The notes: generated from the sequence alone by a model not told the origin. Positions 26,599 to 37,452 are shown, counted from the stretch's first letter. The stretch is 64,000 nucleotides of DNA from Polytrichum commune (GCA_950295325.1 OX485806.1:43088001-43152000); one strand, 5' to 3'. A program made the numbers and translations.

Positions 26599-28932
26599 AT
26601 GGCAAGTGGAGGATCCAGCGACATGACAAATGGAGGATCTAGAGACATGGCAAGTGGAGGATCACCTAAACCCAAAAAATCAATACGCAAGCATTGTGGG
26701 TTGGAGTGGGATGTTTACGACGACCACACCCAAAAAACCCGGATAGGTTGGGAGAGGGTACAACAGCCGTGGTCTTGGGAGATTGCATTGCAGTTCGTGG
26801 GCTTCCCTCACGTTGATCAGTTGTGGCCAAGACATTGTCACGAGCGATATTGTAGGGCCCTCAATGCGAATTATTACCAGCTTGAAGATGTGGACGTAAA
26901 ATGGAGATTTTTAACAATACTTAGGAATATCTCCAATTTGACAAGATGGCCAAAGAACGCAATTCCGAAGTCAGTGGCATGTATGATGTATGCGGAGCAC
27001 GTGTTGCGAGTTACAGTGGATTGATTAAGTCTGGCTGTTCTAAGCAAGAGGCCATTTGGGGGTTTAGGAATTGCATTCACTAAGTGTACAGTTTTAGATA
27101 TTCCATATACTACCATTCCGGAGTGGTTCAGGAGGAATCCCAGACTAGTGGATGAGCCTGGGACGCCAATTCCAGAGGGTCGGACACCAAAAATGACACG
27201 TCATGTTGGTCGAACGGACAATGACATGGATACGGTAATGGGGGAGGCGGACGCAAACATGGACGGCATGGATGACATGAATGACCAAAAGAACATTGCA
27301 GAAGTTAAGGTCAACAATTTGATCAACCAGGTGGTTACCGAGGTAAACCTTGGTGAACTTGGAGCGGACACGATGGAGAACAGAATGGAGGAATTGCGTA
27401 AGCAACATGCCGAGAAAATTTGTAAGTACAAAGCAAAGATTCTCGATTTGGAAAATCAAGTTGCAACACTTTCGATGGGGGAGGCTGGCAGTTCAAGTAG
27501 TACACCAATTGTACCAACAATTCAGTCTTTGAAAGCAGAGAGGGACGCAACTTTACAGGAGGCCAAGATTGCAAAGTCACAAGCTTTGGAAGTATGCATG
27601 AGGAATGAAGTAATGCGAGAAAAGATGGAGGCTTTGCAAAATGAGGTGGTGGACATGCAACAACAACTTCAAGTGGTCAATGAAGTGGTTGTTAATCACC
27701 TAAACAAGATTGGCGGACTGGAGGAGTAGAATGTAAGGTTGAAAAAAAATTTGTTGGATGCGATTGTAGAGCGCAAGAATATGAGGACAGACACATTGTT
27801 TACTATGGCCAAGGCTCGTCCATTTGAAGTTGAGTTTGAGAGCATCCAGAAAGAATGGAATTGCAATCATAGAATGTGGAACATGATGCTCACGTCATGG
27901 CCAGAAGATGAGCAGATGTACCCTAGTTGGTGGGATGAGATTTAATGAGTGGACATTGCCAAGCGAGAGCATCAATTCACAGAAAGTGCCCGAAGAGGAT
28001 CACCATTGGAATGTGCAACAAGTGCATGAATATCCATTACGCATGACTGGTGAGAAGTTATGGCCAAATCCACATGCGATGGTTTTTTACGGATCCGTGT
28101 GCGCGATTTGCCAATGTCCGTTTGGCCCAGAGGGATGCTTTCAAGTTGGATCATGTGAGGCCCAATTCCATCCACAATGTCTAATAGGGAAAATGATCAA
28201 GAACCGACAATGTGCTCATTGTAGATTACCCTTCCACCCTCGTTTGTACCTCCAATTTGGCCTTCGAGATTACCTGCCTAACGACTGGGTGTTAAAGCCA
28301 TGGGACTTTCCTTTTGAACTTCAAGAGTTTGATGGGCAGTGTGTTGAGTGGAGTTGGTTATATAATTGTGCCAAGGTTGAGCTATGAAACGAGAACATGA
28401 ATGGATCATGGACACAAAGTGCACGTCAAATTTTGTATGTTGCAGACGAGTTGTATCCCAACAAGCCCCCCGAGCATAGTTTGAAAATATTTTTTTACCA
28501 AACTCTTGGTTGGATTGGGATACAACAAGAAGACAATTAAAGAGCGGCAAGCATCCTCCTTGGTTCAATGCAGCGGGTCTCGAATCAGTATCGGAGCATG
28601 ACTTGGAGCAAGATGCGGATGACATGCCTATGAAACGGGAGGCAAGATTTGAATTGGAGTTAGAGGATGGGTACCACCAGAACAGGCTGTAGTTGAGTGC
28701 AATTGATGCACTCTTGCACAGAGTTACGGATGATGCGGTTTTGAGATGGCTAAATGGTGGGCCTAGACCACGTAATGCCGCTCCATTGTCTTCTGGAAGT
28801 CGCCCATATCTCACCCGTGGAGCAGCGCGTAACATGGAAGCCGAGGAATCATCACGAGTACAACGAGGATTTCATCTTCATCCAGCTAGGTCAGTTGCAA
28901 TAGACCTTGATTCAGATTCAGATTCGGATTAG
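26599..28932 (+). pseudogene. Coiled-coil / RING-finger cargo gene of the giant hAT, broken
   Basis: About 775 codons can be followed across one locus. The N-terminus has a GGS-type repeat (MASGGSSDMTNGGSRDMASG) and a Trp-rich basic segment (WSWEIALQFVGFPHVDQLW). Next is a long Glu/Lys/Gln coiled coil at about 27280-27850. A RING-type zinc finger follows at about 28100-28230, with CAIC, a further Cys, FHPQC and CAHC pairs. The tail is acidic and Ser-rich (DLDSDSDSD). RING fingers usually mark E3 ubiquitin or SUMO ligases, so that is the inferred role. Lesions are TGA at 27022, TAG at 27727, a 1-nt shift near 27942, TGA at 28385, a shift in a T-run near 28490 and TAG at 28690. All lie in a readable order, so decay is recent. 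It converges with the transposase gene to its right. Confidence 0.7.
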
Positions 28933-29502
28933 GAATTTTTGTATGATGTTGAGAAAATTGTATAGAAAGATAAGAAAATTTTGGACACAATGTACATATT
29001 TCATGTTCTAACAATATGTAATATGAAGAGGATTTGCTGGCAATTTTTAATTTCTAAGTGATTATAGCGTGTAAAAGATATCATATGGATGCCACATATT
29101 TTGATGTTTTTCGGGACTTTTAAAGACTTACTTGAATATTAATAATTCATATGATCGTATAAACAAGAGTATTATAAAAGCATTTGCTTTAAGAAGCTCA
29201 ATAAATAGTAATAAAACTCCATTCACCGTAAGAATAATACACCATATTGTACTAATAATGACATACCATTGTGTTGGAGTTAATTGCAATGACAAGTTGA
29301 CAACCATATGGTATTTGAGAGATTTTAAAAAATATGCAATAAATAATTTTATTACTATAATAAACAATACAACTGCGAAGGATGCGGTTGCTTTGTGGTC
29401 TAAATGTGTTACCGAAGGCCCTAAGGTTGTATCAATTTTGACGTAAGTAATAAATTACGGCAGTACATGTGATCACCTAAAGACCATATTTGTGCAAAAC
29501 CA
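28933..29502. other. Convergent intergenic space within the giant hAT
   Basis: About 570 AT-rich bases lie between the stop of the plus-strand RING gene and the stop of the minus-strand transposase. They must contain the 3' untranslated regions of both. No ORF here has a recognisable motif. Confidence 0.6.
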
Positions 29503-32500
29503 TTATGTTCGAATCCGTACTGTGGGATCATTTGCTTCGACACATCTTGGGTCCTCTTCAGACTCGTCTGTACTGAAATCATCATCTGTTTGGGGGGTCC
29601 CGCTCCGAAGATGCAACTCTCGATCGCGTTGTGAGATAATTAACTTCTTGGTGGACCGGGAGCCTTCTGCATCTTGTATGCCATTTTCATCGAGATGTGG
29701 TCTACCCTCATCTTCATTGTAGTCTTCAGTAGTAAACGGAAGCGATCTTCCTTGATACCTTTTCCTAGTACGTTTGACACATGTCGTAGTTCTCTGGCGC
29801 CCTCCACTCCTACCACGACTTGAGTGCACTTCATCTCTACTTCCATCTATAATTGCATCCCCCACAGTACTTCCACCTCCAACTTCAAGACCACCTCTTC
29901 CATTGGATTGACTCTGTGAAAGCGAAACTGATGCGGATGTATTTGCGGATGGTATGTTTTGAACAACATGTCGACGAAGAGATTGACGGCGTGGCGCCTC
30001 TATAGCAATATTTCTTGAAACATTGTGTAGTGCAACCAAAGTAGCACCCACAGCATCTGCACGTGAAACACCCAATCTAGAAGTATTGGCAATACTTCGA
30101 GTGAGAGGACGATGTTGACGTTGTGCATGCACTTGCACCGTAGAGGTGGATGCACTTCTTTGAAGAGCACGAAATCGAGTTGTGGGCCTTTCAGCAACAT
30201 TGGACGTTAAAACTTCTATACGATGGTTGGATATGAGGGGGGCGTCCATGGATTTAGAATGTACTATGGCTGGAAGTGGATCATGTTGAACATGCGTTGG
30301 CTCGTTTGCTGGTAGTACATTGTCACCTCCACCAAAAGAAAGAGAATCGCTATGAGGTTGCAAGGAACCTACTTCAATTCCTACATTCTCCGGTGCTCCC
30401 ATAGCAACATTATGGTCAGAGCGAAAACCTTGTCCAGTATGGACGGTATCAAAATGTGGTCTTCCAATAGGTCCCTCATGATCATCGTGCATTACGTCGT
30501 TATGATGGGGGACATCCGCTTCATCAAAATCAAACACCCCAAGGTTTCCATCACTATCATTACCATCATCATCATCAAAATCACGATTATCAAAATCGAG
30601 ATCATCCAAATCAAAGTCAATGTCATCAACATTGTTGTCGTCATCATTTCCGGTCCTATCATTTGGATCCACGTCATCTTCCACATCATCTTCTTCGTCA
30701 AGGTCATTGTCGGAATGGACCTCATTCAATTCGTACCATTGCGCATGTCTTGGGCCCCTCTCATGGCGAATGAGCCTACTATTGGTATATATGTAGATGA
30801 GGTCCTCGGCACGACAATGCTTCAAGCGATTGCGACTCTTGTTGTGAACATATGAATACATGCTCCAATTGCACTCACATGCGGATGCGGAACATACTTG
30901 TGCAAGGATACGTCTTGCTATTGTTTGGAGGGCCTTAGCTCCACCTCCCATTGCATCCCACCATTCATGGAGAGGTGCGGCATGCACGTTCGGGTCTGTA
31001 GAATCAGCAAAAGGCCCTCGATTTTCAAGGAAATCTTGGTACTGGTGGAGGATTTGGACATAAGTGTCCCCATCTGGAGTAAGCCTACGAAGAACTCGAT
31101 TTAGGATTGTCCTCGAATTCTCATCCTCATGGAGTGGGGCCCACCCACGTAGAAACGGATTTAACATCGCTCCAGCCCAATGAAGATCATTCAACATCAA
31201 CCTCCATCTATTTTGAAACGTTAGCATAGCATTTGCAGCAAGCTCAGGGCTTAAGCGAAACGGAGATTTATTGAACCCACGAATATGGGTTTGTAAATCA
31301 TGCATGACCTTCCAAGCCAATCCCATTGCAGGCGCCTTGCCATCAAATACACGAAGGACTTTAACAACCGGGATCACCATATACAGGAAATTTTTGCACG
31401 TGTTCCAGAATCCATCGGAACATATAAAGCGTCGCACTGCAACGCCCTTCATGTAAGCGGTGGCAGATCTCCTCTTCAAATCACGCAGTAGAGTAGGCCA
31501 ATTCTCATCAACCACCATTCTTTCCAAAGCATTGCATACTTGAAGAAGACGATCTATCATGATGAAGTTCGTTGCAAAACAGGTCTCTACAGGTAGGCGG
31601 AGTGAGAGATTTGGTGACAACCTCCGGAATATAGCTTGAGAAGCATGATGGTTTTTGATAAAAACACAAATATGGCGCGCCTTTTTTACCAACTTTTTCA
31701 CCCATTCCTCCTTTCCCCAATCTTCTAAGAGGAGATCTAGGCAATGCGCAACACATCCTTGAAAATATAGATTGGGATTTGCTTGAATCAAGTCGCGAGC
31801 AGCGGAGGCCATAACTGGGGCATTGTCGGTGCAAATCTGGACCACATTATGTCGACCAACCTTTTCCACAAATGGTTGAATTTGAGCAGCAACGTATACA
31901 TGATCCTTGTGATTTCCCGTGGTATCAATGGTACCCAAGAAAATGTCTCCCTTTGTGCCGCATTGGAGAACGTTTAGGAGAGGTCGGTTTTGCATGTTGT
32001 CCCATCCATCACAACATATTGTAACACCGTATTTTTCAACGGAATTCCTCAGCTTCTCCTTCACTTGCCTATCTAGTTCAACCTTTTGATCAATTAACAA
32101 CTTCGTACGGATGGCATTGTACGATGGTGGTGTGTAGGCTGGCATTCGATGACGGGCAGTTTCACGCACAGCATTAACAAATGCAGGATGTCTCACAATG
32201 TTGAAAGGAATGTTAGCTTCATAAAAAGCCATTGCCCATGCTCTATCAAGGAGTTGTTTTGTTGACACATTGAACCCCTTCGTTATGTTGAGTTGACGTA
32301 GTTCACGAGGAGGTGTGCCATATATCACATCATCATATTGTTGAGTGGGTTGGGACATAAGCAAAGGCTCTGTTTCACTAATTACGGAGTCCGCTATAAT
32401 AGGCTCCAGAGGTACAATATCTCGCACCGGAGAGTCCTCATTTACAATGCCTACATGTAAGGGCACAATGCCTCCGCAATGTTCAAACAAGACCCTAATA

Positions 32501-32577
32501 TGCGGGGGTACCATCCTACATGAGGAAACATCAGAAGCATCCCCTGTAGGAGGTCTATAACCAAGGTGGGCCAACAT
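29503..32577 (-). CDS. hAT-family transposase with DUF659 and C-terminal dimerisation domain
   Basis: The ORF has 1,024 codons and is uninterrupted from Met at 32577. A DUF659-type hAT catalytic core spans about residues 140-300. It includes CCDGWDNMQN with the first acidic residue D190, CTDNAP with D251, and the C-x2-H motif CVAHCLDLL at 275-278. The hAT dimerisation region lies before residue 620, with CSASACECNWSMYSYVHNKS. The following 400 residues are unusual for the family: a very acidic Asp/Asn-rich stretch, then a Ser/Arg-rich tail. hAT transposases cut and paste DNA with 8-bp target duplications, as this element shows. A BED zinc finger upstream is cut off by a TAG at 32632-32634 (see separate entry), so translation from 32577 would lack a full DNA-binding finger. 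It is the presumed mobiliser of the whole element. Confidence 0.88.
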   Translation of the reverse strand: MLAHLGYRPPTGDASDVSSCRMVPPHIRVLFEHCGGIVPLHVGIVNEDSPVRDIVPLEPIIADSVISETEPLLMSQPTQQYDDVIYGTPPRELRQLNITKGFNVSTKQLLDRAWAMAFYEANIPFNIVRHPAFVNAVRETARHRMPAYTPPSYNAIRTKLLIDQKVELDRQVKEKLRNSVEKYGVTICCDGWDNMQNRPLLNVLQCGTKGDIFLGTIDTTGNHKDHVYVAAQIQPFVEKVGRHNVVQICTDNAPVMASAARDLIQANPNLYFQGCVAHCLDLLLEDWGKEEWVKKLVKKARHICVFIKNHHASQAIFRRLSPNLSLRLPVETCFATNFIMIDRLLQVCNALERMVVDENWPTLLRDLKRRSATAYMKGVAVRRFICSDGFWNTCKNFLYMVIPVVKVLRVFDGKAPAMGLAWKVMHDLQTHIRGFNKSPFRLSPELAANAMLTFQNRWRLMLNDLHWAGAMLNPFLRGWAPLHEDENSRTILNRVLRRLTPDGDTYVQILHQYQDFLENRGPFADSTDPNVHAAPLHEWWDAMGGGAKALQTIARRILAQVCSASACECNWSMYSYVHNKSRNRLKHCRAEDLIYIYTNSRLIRHERGPRHAQWYELNEVHSDNDLDEEDDVEDDVDPNDRTGNDDDNNVDDIDFDLDDLDFDNRDFDDDDGNDSDGNLGVFDFDEADVPHHNDVMHDDHEGPIGRPHFDTVHTGQGFRSDHNVAMGAPENVGIEVGSLQPHSDSLSFGGGDNVLPANEPTHVQHDPLPAIVHSKSMDAPLISNHRIEVLTSNVAERPTTRFRALQRSASTSTVQVHAQRQHRPLTRSIANTSRLGVSRADAVGATLVALHNVSRNIAIEAPRRQSLRRHVVQNIPSANTSASVSLSQSQSNGRGGLEVGGGSTVGDAIIDGSRDEVHSSRGRSGGRQRTTTCVKRTRKRYQGRSLPFTTEDYNEDEGRPHLDENGIQDAEGSRSTKKLIISQRDRELHLRSGTPQTDDDFSTDESEEDPRCVEANDPTVRIRT

Positions 32578-32700
32578 TCTATTTCCTCGGTCAGATATGA
32601 CGAACGAGCAAAACCTACATTTAACCTGCCTCTATGATTTACCGGGAACCATCCCCTTATCCTCGAACCAATAATCCCATGCATCATTTCGGTGTGGCAT
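32578..32700 (-). pseudogene. N-terminal BED zinc-finger exon of the transposase, interrupted by TAG
   Basis: In the same frame as the transposase, an ATG at 32700 opens MPHRNDAWDYWFEDKGMVPG. A TAG at 32634-32632 follows, and then VKCRFC...NRMLAHLG runs straight into the 32577 ORF. The Trp/Phe spacing, the C-x2-C pair and the His of AHLG (with a further Cys at residue 20 of the downstream ORF) fit a BED finger, the usual N-terminal DNA-binding module of hAT transposases. The single stop separates the aromatic half from the metal-binding half. Confidence 0.75.
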
Positions 32701-32795
32701 GACTTCAACAAAACTTGCAAATACAAACAAGGTAGAGCAAGTTCCTTTGATCGCATACTAACACATGTTGAAGAGTGCCACAAGGGCATCCCCAA

Positions 32796-32803
32796 TTCAC
32801 AGT
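32796..32803. repeat. Left target-site duplication of the nested hAT (TTCACAGT)
   Basis: TTCACAGT precedes the nested element and is repeated perfectly at 36617-36624. Confidence 0.85.
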
Positions 32804-33480
32804 CTATGAACGGGGAGTACCGGCATTTAGTTACGACCTAGCCGGTTGAAATTGAGAATTTCCGAATGAAATAGCAAAGTGTAGGATGAGCTTCCGGATG
32901 AATTTTTTTTTTTGTAGGAAATGGACCGGTCTAGAAAATTATGTGTAGGAATTTTGCCTTTTACCTTTAGTGTAAGGGGGAAATTTACCTACTGTAAATA
33001 GTTCTTGTAGGCTAGTAGCCGGCCAATCTCATACTTTATAGGAATTAATTTTCATACTATCCATACAACATATAAGTGATTAATTGTGTTAACCTCATAA
33101 AATAATGTTGAACACCTTAACTCTCTGAAGTTTGAATACCCTAAGTTTGAATACCCTAACAGGCATGTGTTCGTTAAAGTCTAGAAATTGTTGATTGTAG
33201 TGAACCAGCAAACTTCGGTACTAGTGAAATTGTTGATTGTGGTCGGCACTGGTGGTTGCTTACATTGAAATTTGAAACCAGCAAACTTGTAGATCGATAC
33301 GGTACTCGATCTTGACGTGGGCTAGTGCTTCCGTGTGAGCTCATCTCTCCTGCTCCGTAAACCCAAACCCTAAATTCATGTAAGTAATAAGTACCTCATG
33401 TTTCAGTCGCCGAGGACAGATAGGTTGAGTTTCGCTGAGGGGAGAGAGGTCTGTCTATGTGTTTAGCTAATGGTAGGAGG

Positions 33481-33725
33481 AAGGAATTTCGGCAACAGAG
33501 TTCATTTGTGGCTAAGTTGCTAATTTTGGCGACAGTGGTCTCTAATCCCGGCGACAGACAAAGAGACATAGAGGGCGGAGGAAGGAATCTCGGCGACAGA
33601 GTTCATTTGTGGCTGAGTTGCTAATTTCGGCGATAGTGGTCACTAATCCCGGCGATAGACAGTGAGATAGAGAGGGCATCGGCGACATAGTTCATTTGTG
33701 GCTGTGTGCTAATTTCAGCGACAGT
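33481..33725 (+). repeat. Three-copy tandem repeat in the nested transposase leader
   Basis: The unit GGCGACAGAGTTCATTTGTGG ... GCTAATTTCGGCGACAGTGG recurs with spacings of about 101 and 89 bases. It ends roughly 115 bases before the transposase ATG. It could be promoter or subterminal repeat DNA. Confidence 0.75.
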
Positions 33726-33840
33726 GCAATGAGTGCATATTTTTTCTGAGACTGCGAATCAGTGTACTGCCACTAGCTTCTTCTAGGTCGCCTTCATTTT
33801 TGTCCTTTTCCTCCTCAACCTCCCCAGGCGTTCAGGCCTC

Positions 33841-36096
33841 ATGGCTAAAAGGCAGAAGTCTTTGAGGGACCATTACTTTGCTAAATCAAGGGAAGTTGAG
33901 TGTATCGAAATTTTGTCTTCAGGCTCTGAAAACTCATCTCCTGAAACCGGGGATTCATCAGTTCCTTGCAATCCGCCTTCAGAGATCAAAATTGCTGCTT
34001 CACAGTGGAAAGAGCAATGGGGAATTCAGTTTCCTTGGATATATTTTTGTGCAAAAGTTGGGAAGGTTTTTTGTAAGGTGTGCAGGGAGAAAGGTGGGAG
34101 ATCAACATATGCCAAAGATGGTGCCAAGAACTTGAAGGTTAGCTCTTTCCAAGACCATGCTCGATCTGGAGAGCACAGGCGACTAGCTTGGGCATTACAA
34201 AGTGGTGAGAAGGTTATGGAGAAGGCAATCTTGCAAGGGCAGAAAGCATGTGATGAAGCAGTAGCTTCACTCTTCCGGGCTGCATATTTTTTGGGGAAGC
34301 AATCTTTACCCTATTCCAAATTCCCTGCTTTGTGCAAATTGTTGGTCACTGTGAAAACCCCCATGACCTTGTCAATGTACCAAGATGAAAAATCTTGCGC
34401 TGATTTGATGATGTGCATTTCAGTTGTGATACAGAAGCGAGTCCTTGCTCGTGTGAAGAATTCAGCGTTCTACGGTGTGATGATAGATGAGTCAACCGAC
34501 ATTAGTGTCACAGGACACCTTGTCGTGTTTGCCACCATCATTGAGGAGGGTTTGCTGGTTACTTTGTTTCTTGGCTTGTTGCAGATAGAAGAAGGCAAGA
34601 AGGACTCAACAATGATTTATGAGACCTTGATTTCTAGCATCCGAAAGTGGGGGTTGGACTTCAAGAAATTTGTCGGATTTGGGAGTGACGGTGCCAACAC
34701 CATGGTGGGCAATTCAAGGGGAGTGGCTGCCCAAATCAAGGAGAAGGTAAATCCTTACCTTTTAGCATGTCACTGCGTTGCTCATCGAACGAATTTGGCG
34801 GCCTTGGACGCAGCCAAGTCTCCTGATTGCAAGGTAATATCTTCCCAAGTTGATTCTCTATTGAATTTAATTGCTGGGTTTTTCAACAAGTCTAGCAAGC
34901 GCAAGCATGCTCTTTCTAAACTTCAAGAGGAGTTCTTTGATGTTAAAAAATCAATGAAGCGTTACCACAAAATTAGATGGTTGAGTCGATGGCAAGCTGT
35001 AACAACCCTATGTGAGTCTTTAGAGTCTGTGTTAGCATTCTTTCATGATTGCAAGGGCCGCGATACAGATACAGCCACTCCAATCTTGCAAAAGTTAGGG
35101 CAGTTCAAATTCATCTACATATTGTATTTCCTTGCTGACATCTTGCATTGCTTGGCTATATTGTCAAAGGTATTTCAGTGCAAATTTGTGGATGTGACCA
35201 CTGTTGGTAGTATTGTCCGTTCCGAGATAGCCCAAATTCGTATGTTGTTCATTGTGGAAACTACAAATCTGAATGCACAAAGAAGAATTCAGCGAAGAAT
35301 CAGGCTACCATGTGCTTCCTGAGTATGGCTCTTTTGGTGGATTTCTTAGGAAATTGCCATCAGAGATTCGAGGTAACATGTATCATGGTTTTAAGATTCA
35401 ACGCTCTAGGTTGGGAGTAGACTTAGAAGAAGCTCTACAATTCCAACGGTCATTTGCTGAGGCTGTTTGTGATGGTTTGCAAGATTTACTGACAATGACT
35501 TGATTTCCTGCTTCAAGATACTAAATCCCTCTAACATGCCATCAAAGCAAGTTGGATTGCAGAGTTGGGGGATTATTGAGTTGGAAAAGTTGCTTGAGCT
35601 TTATGGAACTGATCGTAGTCATGCAGGTATTTCTTTCCCTCCTCTTCTAGATGTGCAGGCTTGTAAGAGGGAGTTTTTGTCCTTCAAATTGCAATGCACA
35701 ACCGAATGGGGGAACAAGACCTTCCGAGATTTGTGGGGTATGATTACTTGGAATCATGCTTTACAAATAAGGTACCCAAATCTACTTATTCTTGCTGAAA
35801 TTGCTAGAGTGCAATGCGTTTCCACTGCTACATGTGAGAGAGCCTTTAGCATTCAAAATTTGATTAAAACACGGGTAAAAAACAGATTGGGAAGCAAAAA
35901 CTTGGAAGCTTTGCTCAGAGTTGCTTTAGAAGGGCCTGAAAAGGAGTATGATGTTATTTTGATGGATGCCATACCCATGTGGAAGAATGAAACAAAATAC
36001 AAGTTTCTTTATGCTAACCCAGCTACTTATCTGTCTAGTGCAGCCACGGGTCCTACAGCTAGCACTTCCACTTCGGTATATGATGATTTGTCTTGA
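33841..36096 (+). pseudogene. ZNF862/KIAA1586-like hAT transposase with two frameshifts
   Basis: The product is about 750 residues. The N-terminus is basic and Ser-rich. A TTF-type zinc finger follows (C78, C81, H106, H112; CKVC ... DHARSGEH). The hAT catalytic landmarks are MIDESTDIS with D216, GSDGANTM with D283 and the C-x2-H motif CVAHRTNLA at 312-315. The C-terminal dimerisation region (STATCERAFSIQNLIKTRVKN, ending near 36000) is clear. The frame changes near 35270 and is restored near 35490, so two small indels flank about 75 codons read in another frame. These make it a pseudogene unless there is an intron. The start at 33841 is the first ATG and opens a basic region typical of the group. 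Confidence 0.85.
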
Positions 36097-36296
36097 TACC
36101 TTGCATTTGGTTGCATCTTATGCTTTCCATTATCTTCCCACATGTTTTGATTGTTATTAGTGGTGGATTGTATGTTCTCTCCTCTATTTTTTTAACACAT
36201 GCTTTGATTTTTGCATATGTGTGGGCATGTCGTACTAACTAGCTTCCCAAAAATGCATGAATCTTATTCTAGGTTTGTGCATTTTTGGAAGGCTGA

Positions 36297-36350
36297 ATCT
36301 CTAGCCCTAATTTGGTAGGGGCAAAGCCAGGTTCAAATCCTAACAGAGAT
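36297..36350 (+). other. tRNA-like fold lacking an anticodon arm
   Basis: ATCTCT pairs with AGAGAT at the two ends. CCC TAATTTGGTA GGG forms a D-arm-like hairpin, and GGTTCAAATCC matches a Pol III B-box. Only about eight bases separate the two arms, so there is no anticodon arm. This is probably coincidence or a tRNA-derived relic, not a functional tRNA. Confidence 0.2.
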
Positions 36351-36616
36351 ATGGAACAAAACAAAACTTTAGAAGTACGAAAAAATGAAAGAATACATGA
36401 AAATAAAAAAACCGGCTATATTTTTTTAGTGTAGGAAATTTGCCAATTGAAATTGGCCAATGGAGGCAATGTCATCGGAAGAAATTGAAATTCTAGGAAA
36501 TTTTCCAACTACTCTTACCACCTCACTGTCACTTCCGGGCAGATTTAAAAAAAACCGGGATGAATGAAAATTTGCAAGAAATCTACCGGTTGCCTCCCAG
36601 AACTTCCCGGACTATG

Positions 36617-36624
36617 TTCACAGT
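36617..36624. repeat. Right target-site duplication of the nested hAT (TTCACAGT)
   Basis: This is a perfect copy of 32796-32803. Confidence 0.85.
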
Positions 36625-36695
36625 GACTAGAGTGGACAAAGTATCCTCTGCAATCGGGTCTCACGCATTCAATCCTCACTCCTTATAAGAGAATC

Positions 36696-36749
36696 AAAAG
36701 TCTTGAGACACACTATGACAGTGGAGGCAAAAATGGCACCTTGAACTCT
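36696..36749. repeat. 54-bp segment duplicated at 38501-38554
   Basis: AAAAGTCTTGAGACACACTA and the next 34 bases recur at 38501-38554 with only a few substitutions. This copy lies next to the presumed transposase TATA box, and the other precedes the second cluster of 81-bp repeats. It indicates an internal rearrangement of the giant hAT. Confidence 0.85.
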
Positions 36750-36752
36750 CAA

Positions 36753-36758
36753 TTTATA
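36753..36758 (-). promoter_or_regulatory. Presumed TATA box of the hAT transposase gene
   Basis: The minus strand reads CTATAAAT. Removing the nested 3.8-kb insertion would put this box about 230 bases upstream of the BED-finger ATG at 32700. A G-rich array lies immediately upstream, as for the RING and kinase genes. Confidence 0.5.
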
Positions 36759-36766
36759 GTACTCAC

Positions 36767-36994
36767 GGGGGCGGGAACGGTACGGGAGATCGGGGAACGC
36801 GGGGAGCGGACGGCGGGAACGCGGGGAACGAGTAGCGGACGGGGGGCCGAATGGAGGGCCGGATGGAGGGTCGGATGGGGGCCGGATGGGGTTCGGATGG
36901 AGGGTCGGATGGGGCCGGATGGAGGGTCGGATTAGGAGGGGGGTTCGGATTGGGGGGGGGTCGGATTAGGGGGGGTGTTCGGATTAGGGGGGGG
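36767..36994 (+). promoter_or_regulatory. Central G-rich array
   Basis: About 230 bases of GGGAACG, GGATGGAGGGTC, GGTTCGGATTAGGGGG and similar units lie on the plus strand. The same units occur in the left (26172-26262) and right (42207-42394) arrays. The array abuts the minus-strand TATA box of the transposase. G-quadruplex potential is strong by eye. A regulatory or transposase-binding function is inferred. Confidence 0.7.
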
Positions 36995-37020
36995 CGATTT
37001 AGGCTACCATCTTCATCATT

Positions 37021-37250
37021 TGAACAAACATATGAGACCATATGAAACACAAATGTGTGATTTATTGAATGAAAGTGGAATTTGGATGCGTGTGGGTTGT
37101 AAAACCATATGAACCACTATACATAAAGCACAAATGTGTGATTTATTGAATGAAAGTGGAATTTGGATGCGTGTGGGTTGTGAAACCATATGAACCACTA
37201 AGGTTGAAGCACAAATGTATGATTTATTGAATGAATGGATAACTAATCAA
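37021..37250. repeat. 81-bp tandem repeats, cluster 1
   Basis: Nearly three copies of an 81-bp unit (AACCATATGAACCACTATAC ... GTGTGATTTATTGAATGAAA ... TTTGGATGCGTGTGGGTTGT) lie in tandem. Cluster 2 lies at 38570-38735. Copies differ by few bases. Confidence 0.9.
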
Positions 37251-37452
37251 ATATAGAAGCTTCGAAGAGATATCATAGAGGTTTCCAATGCGGATGTCGG
37301 GAGACTTTTTCAAAAAGTGCATCGATCTTTTTGACCTAACCAACTTTCTTTTTATTCCGATTAAGTTGTCTTTATTTTACCAAATAGAATTGGATCCTCT
37401 ACATCTTAAATACCTCAATTATTGTATATATGATGAAGTCCTTTGAGCTCAA

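Larger units (their letters stand above)
32804..36616 (+). mobile_element. Nested hAT element (ZNF862/KIAA1586-like), 3.8 kb
   Basis: The 3,813-bp insertion is bounded by perfect 8-bp duplications TTCACAGT. Ends are imperfect inverted repeats: CTATGAACGGGGAGTACCGG on the left against CATAGTCCGGGAAGTTCTGG (reverse complement) on the right, 12 of 20 matching with a shared CGGGRAGT core. It carries one plus-strand transposase gene (33841-36096) with a three-copy tandem repeat in its leader. It lies between the likely TATA box and the start codon of the outer element's transposase, so it would have lengthened or disrupted that leader. Confidence 0.8.

Noticed and set aside
28278-28835. 185-codon minus-strand ORF
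   Set aside because: It overlaps the RING/coiled-coil gene in antisense. The plus strand shows zinc-finger motifs and the minus strand none.
30352-30855. 167-codon plus-strand ORF rich in Ile
   Set aside because: It is an antisense shadow of the Asp-rich tail of the minus-strand transposase.
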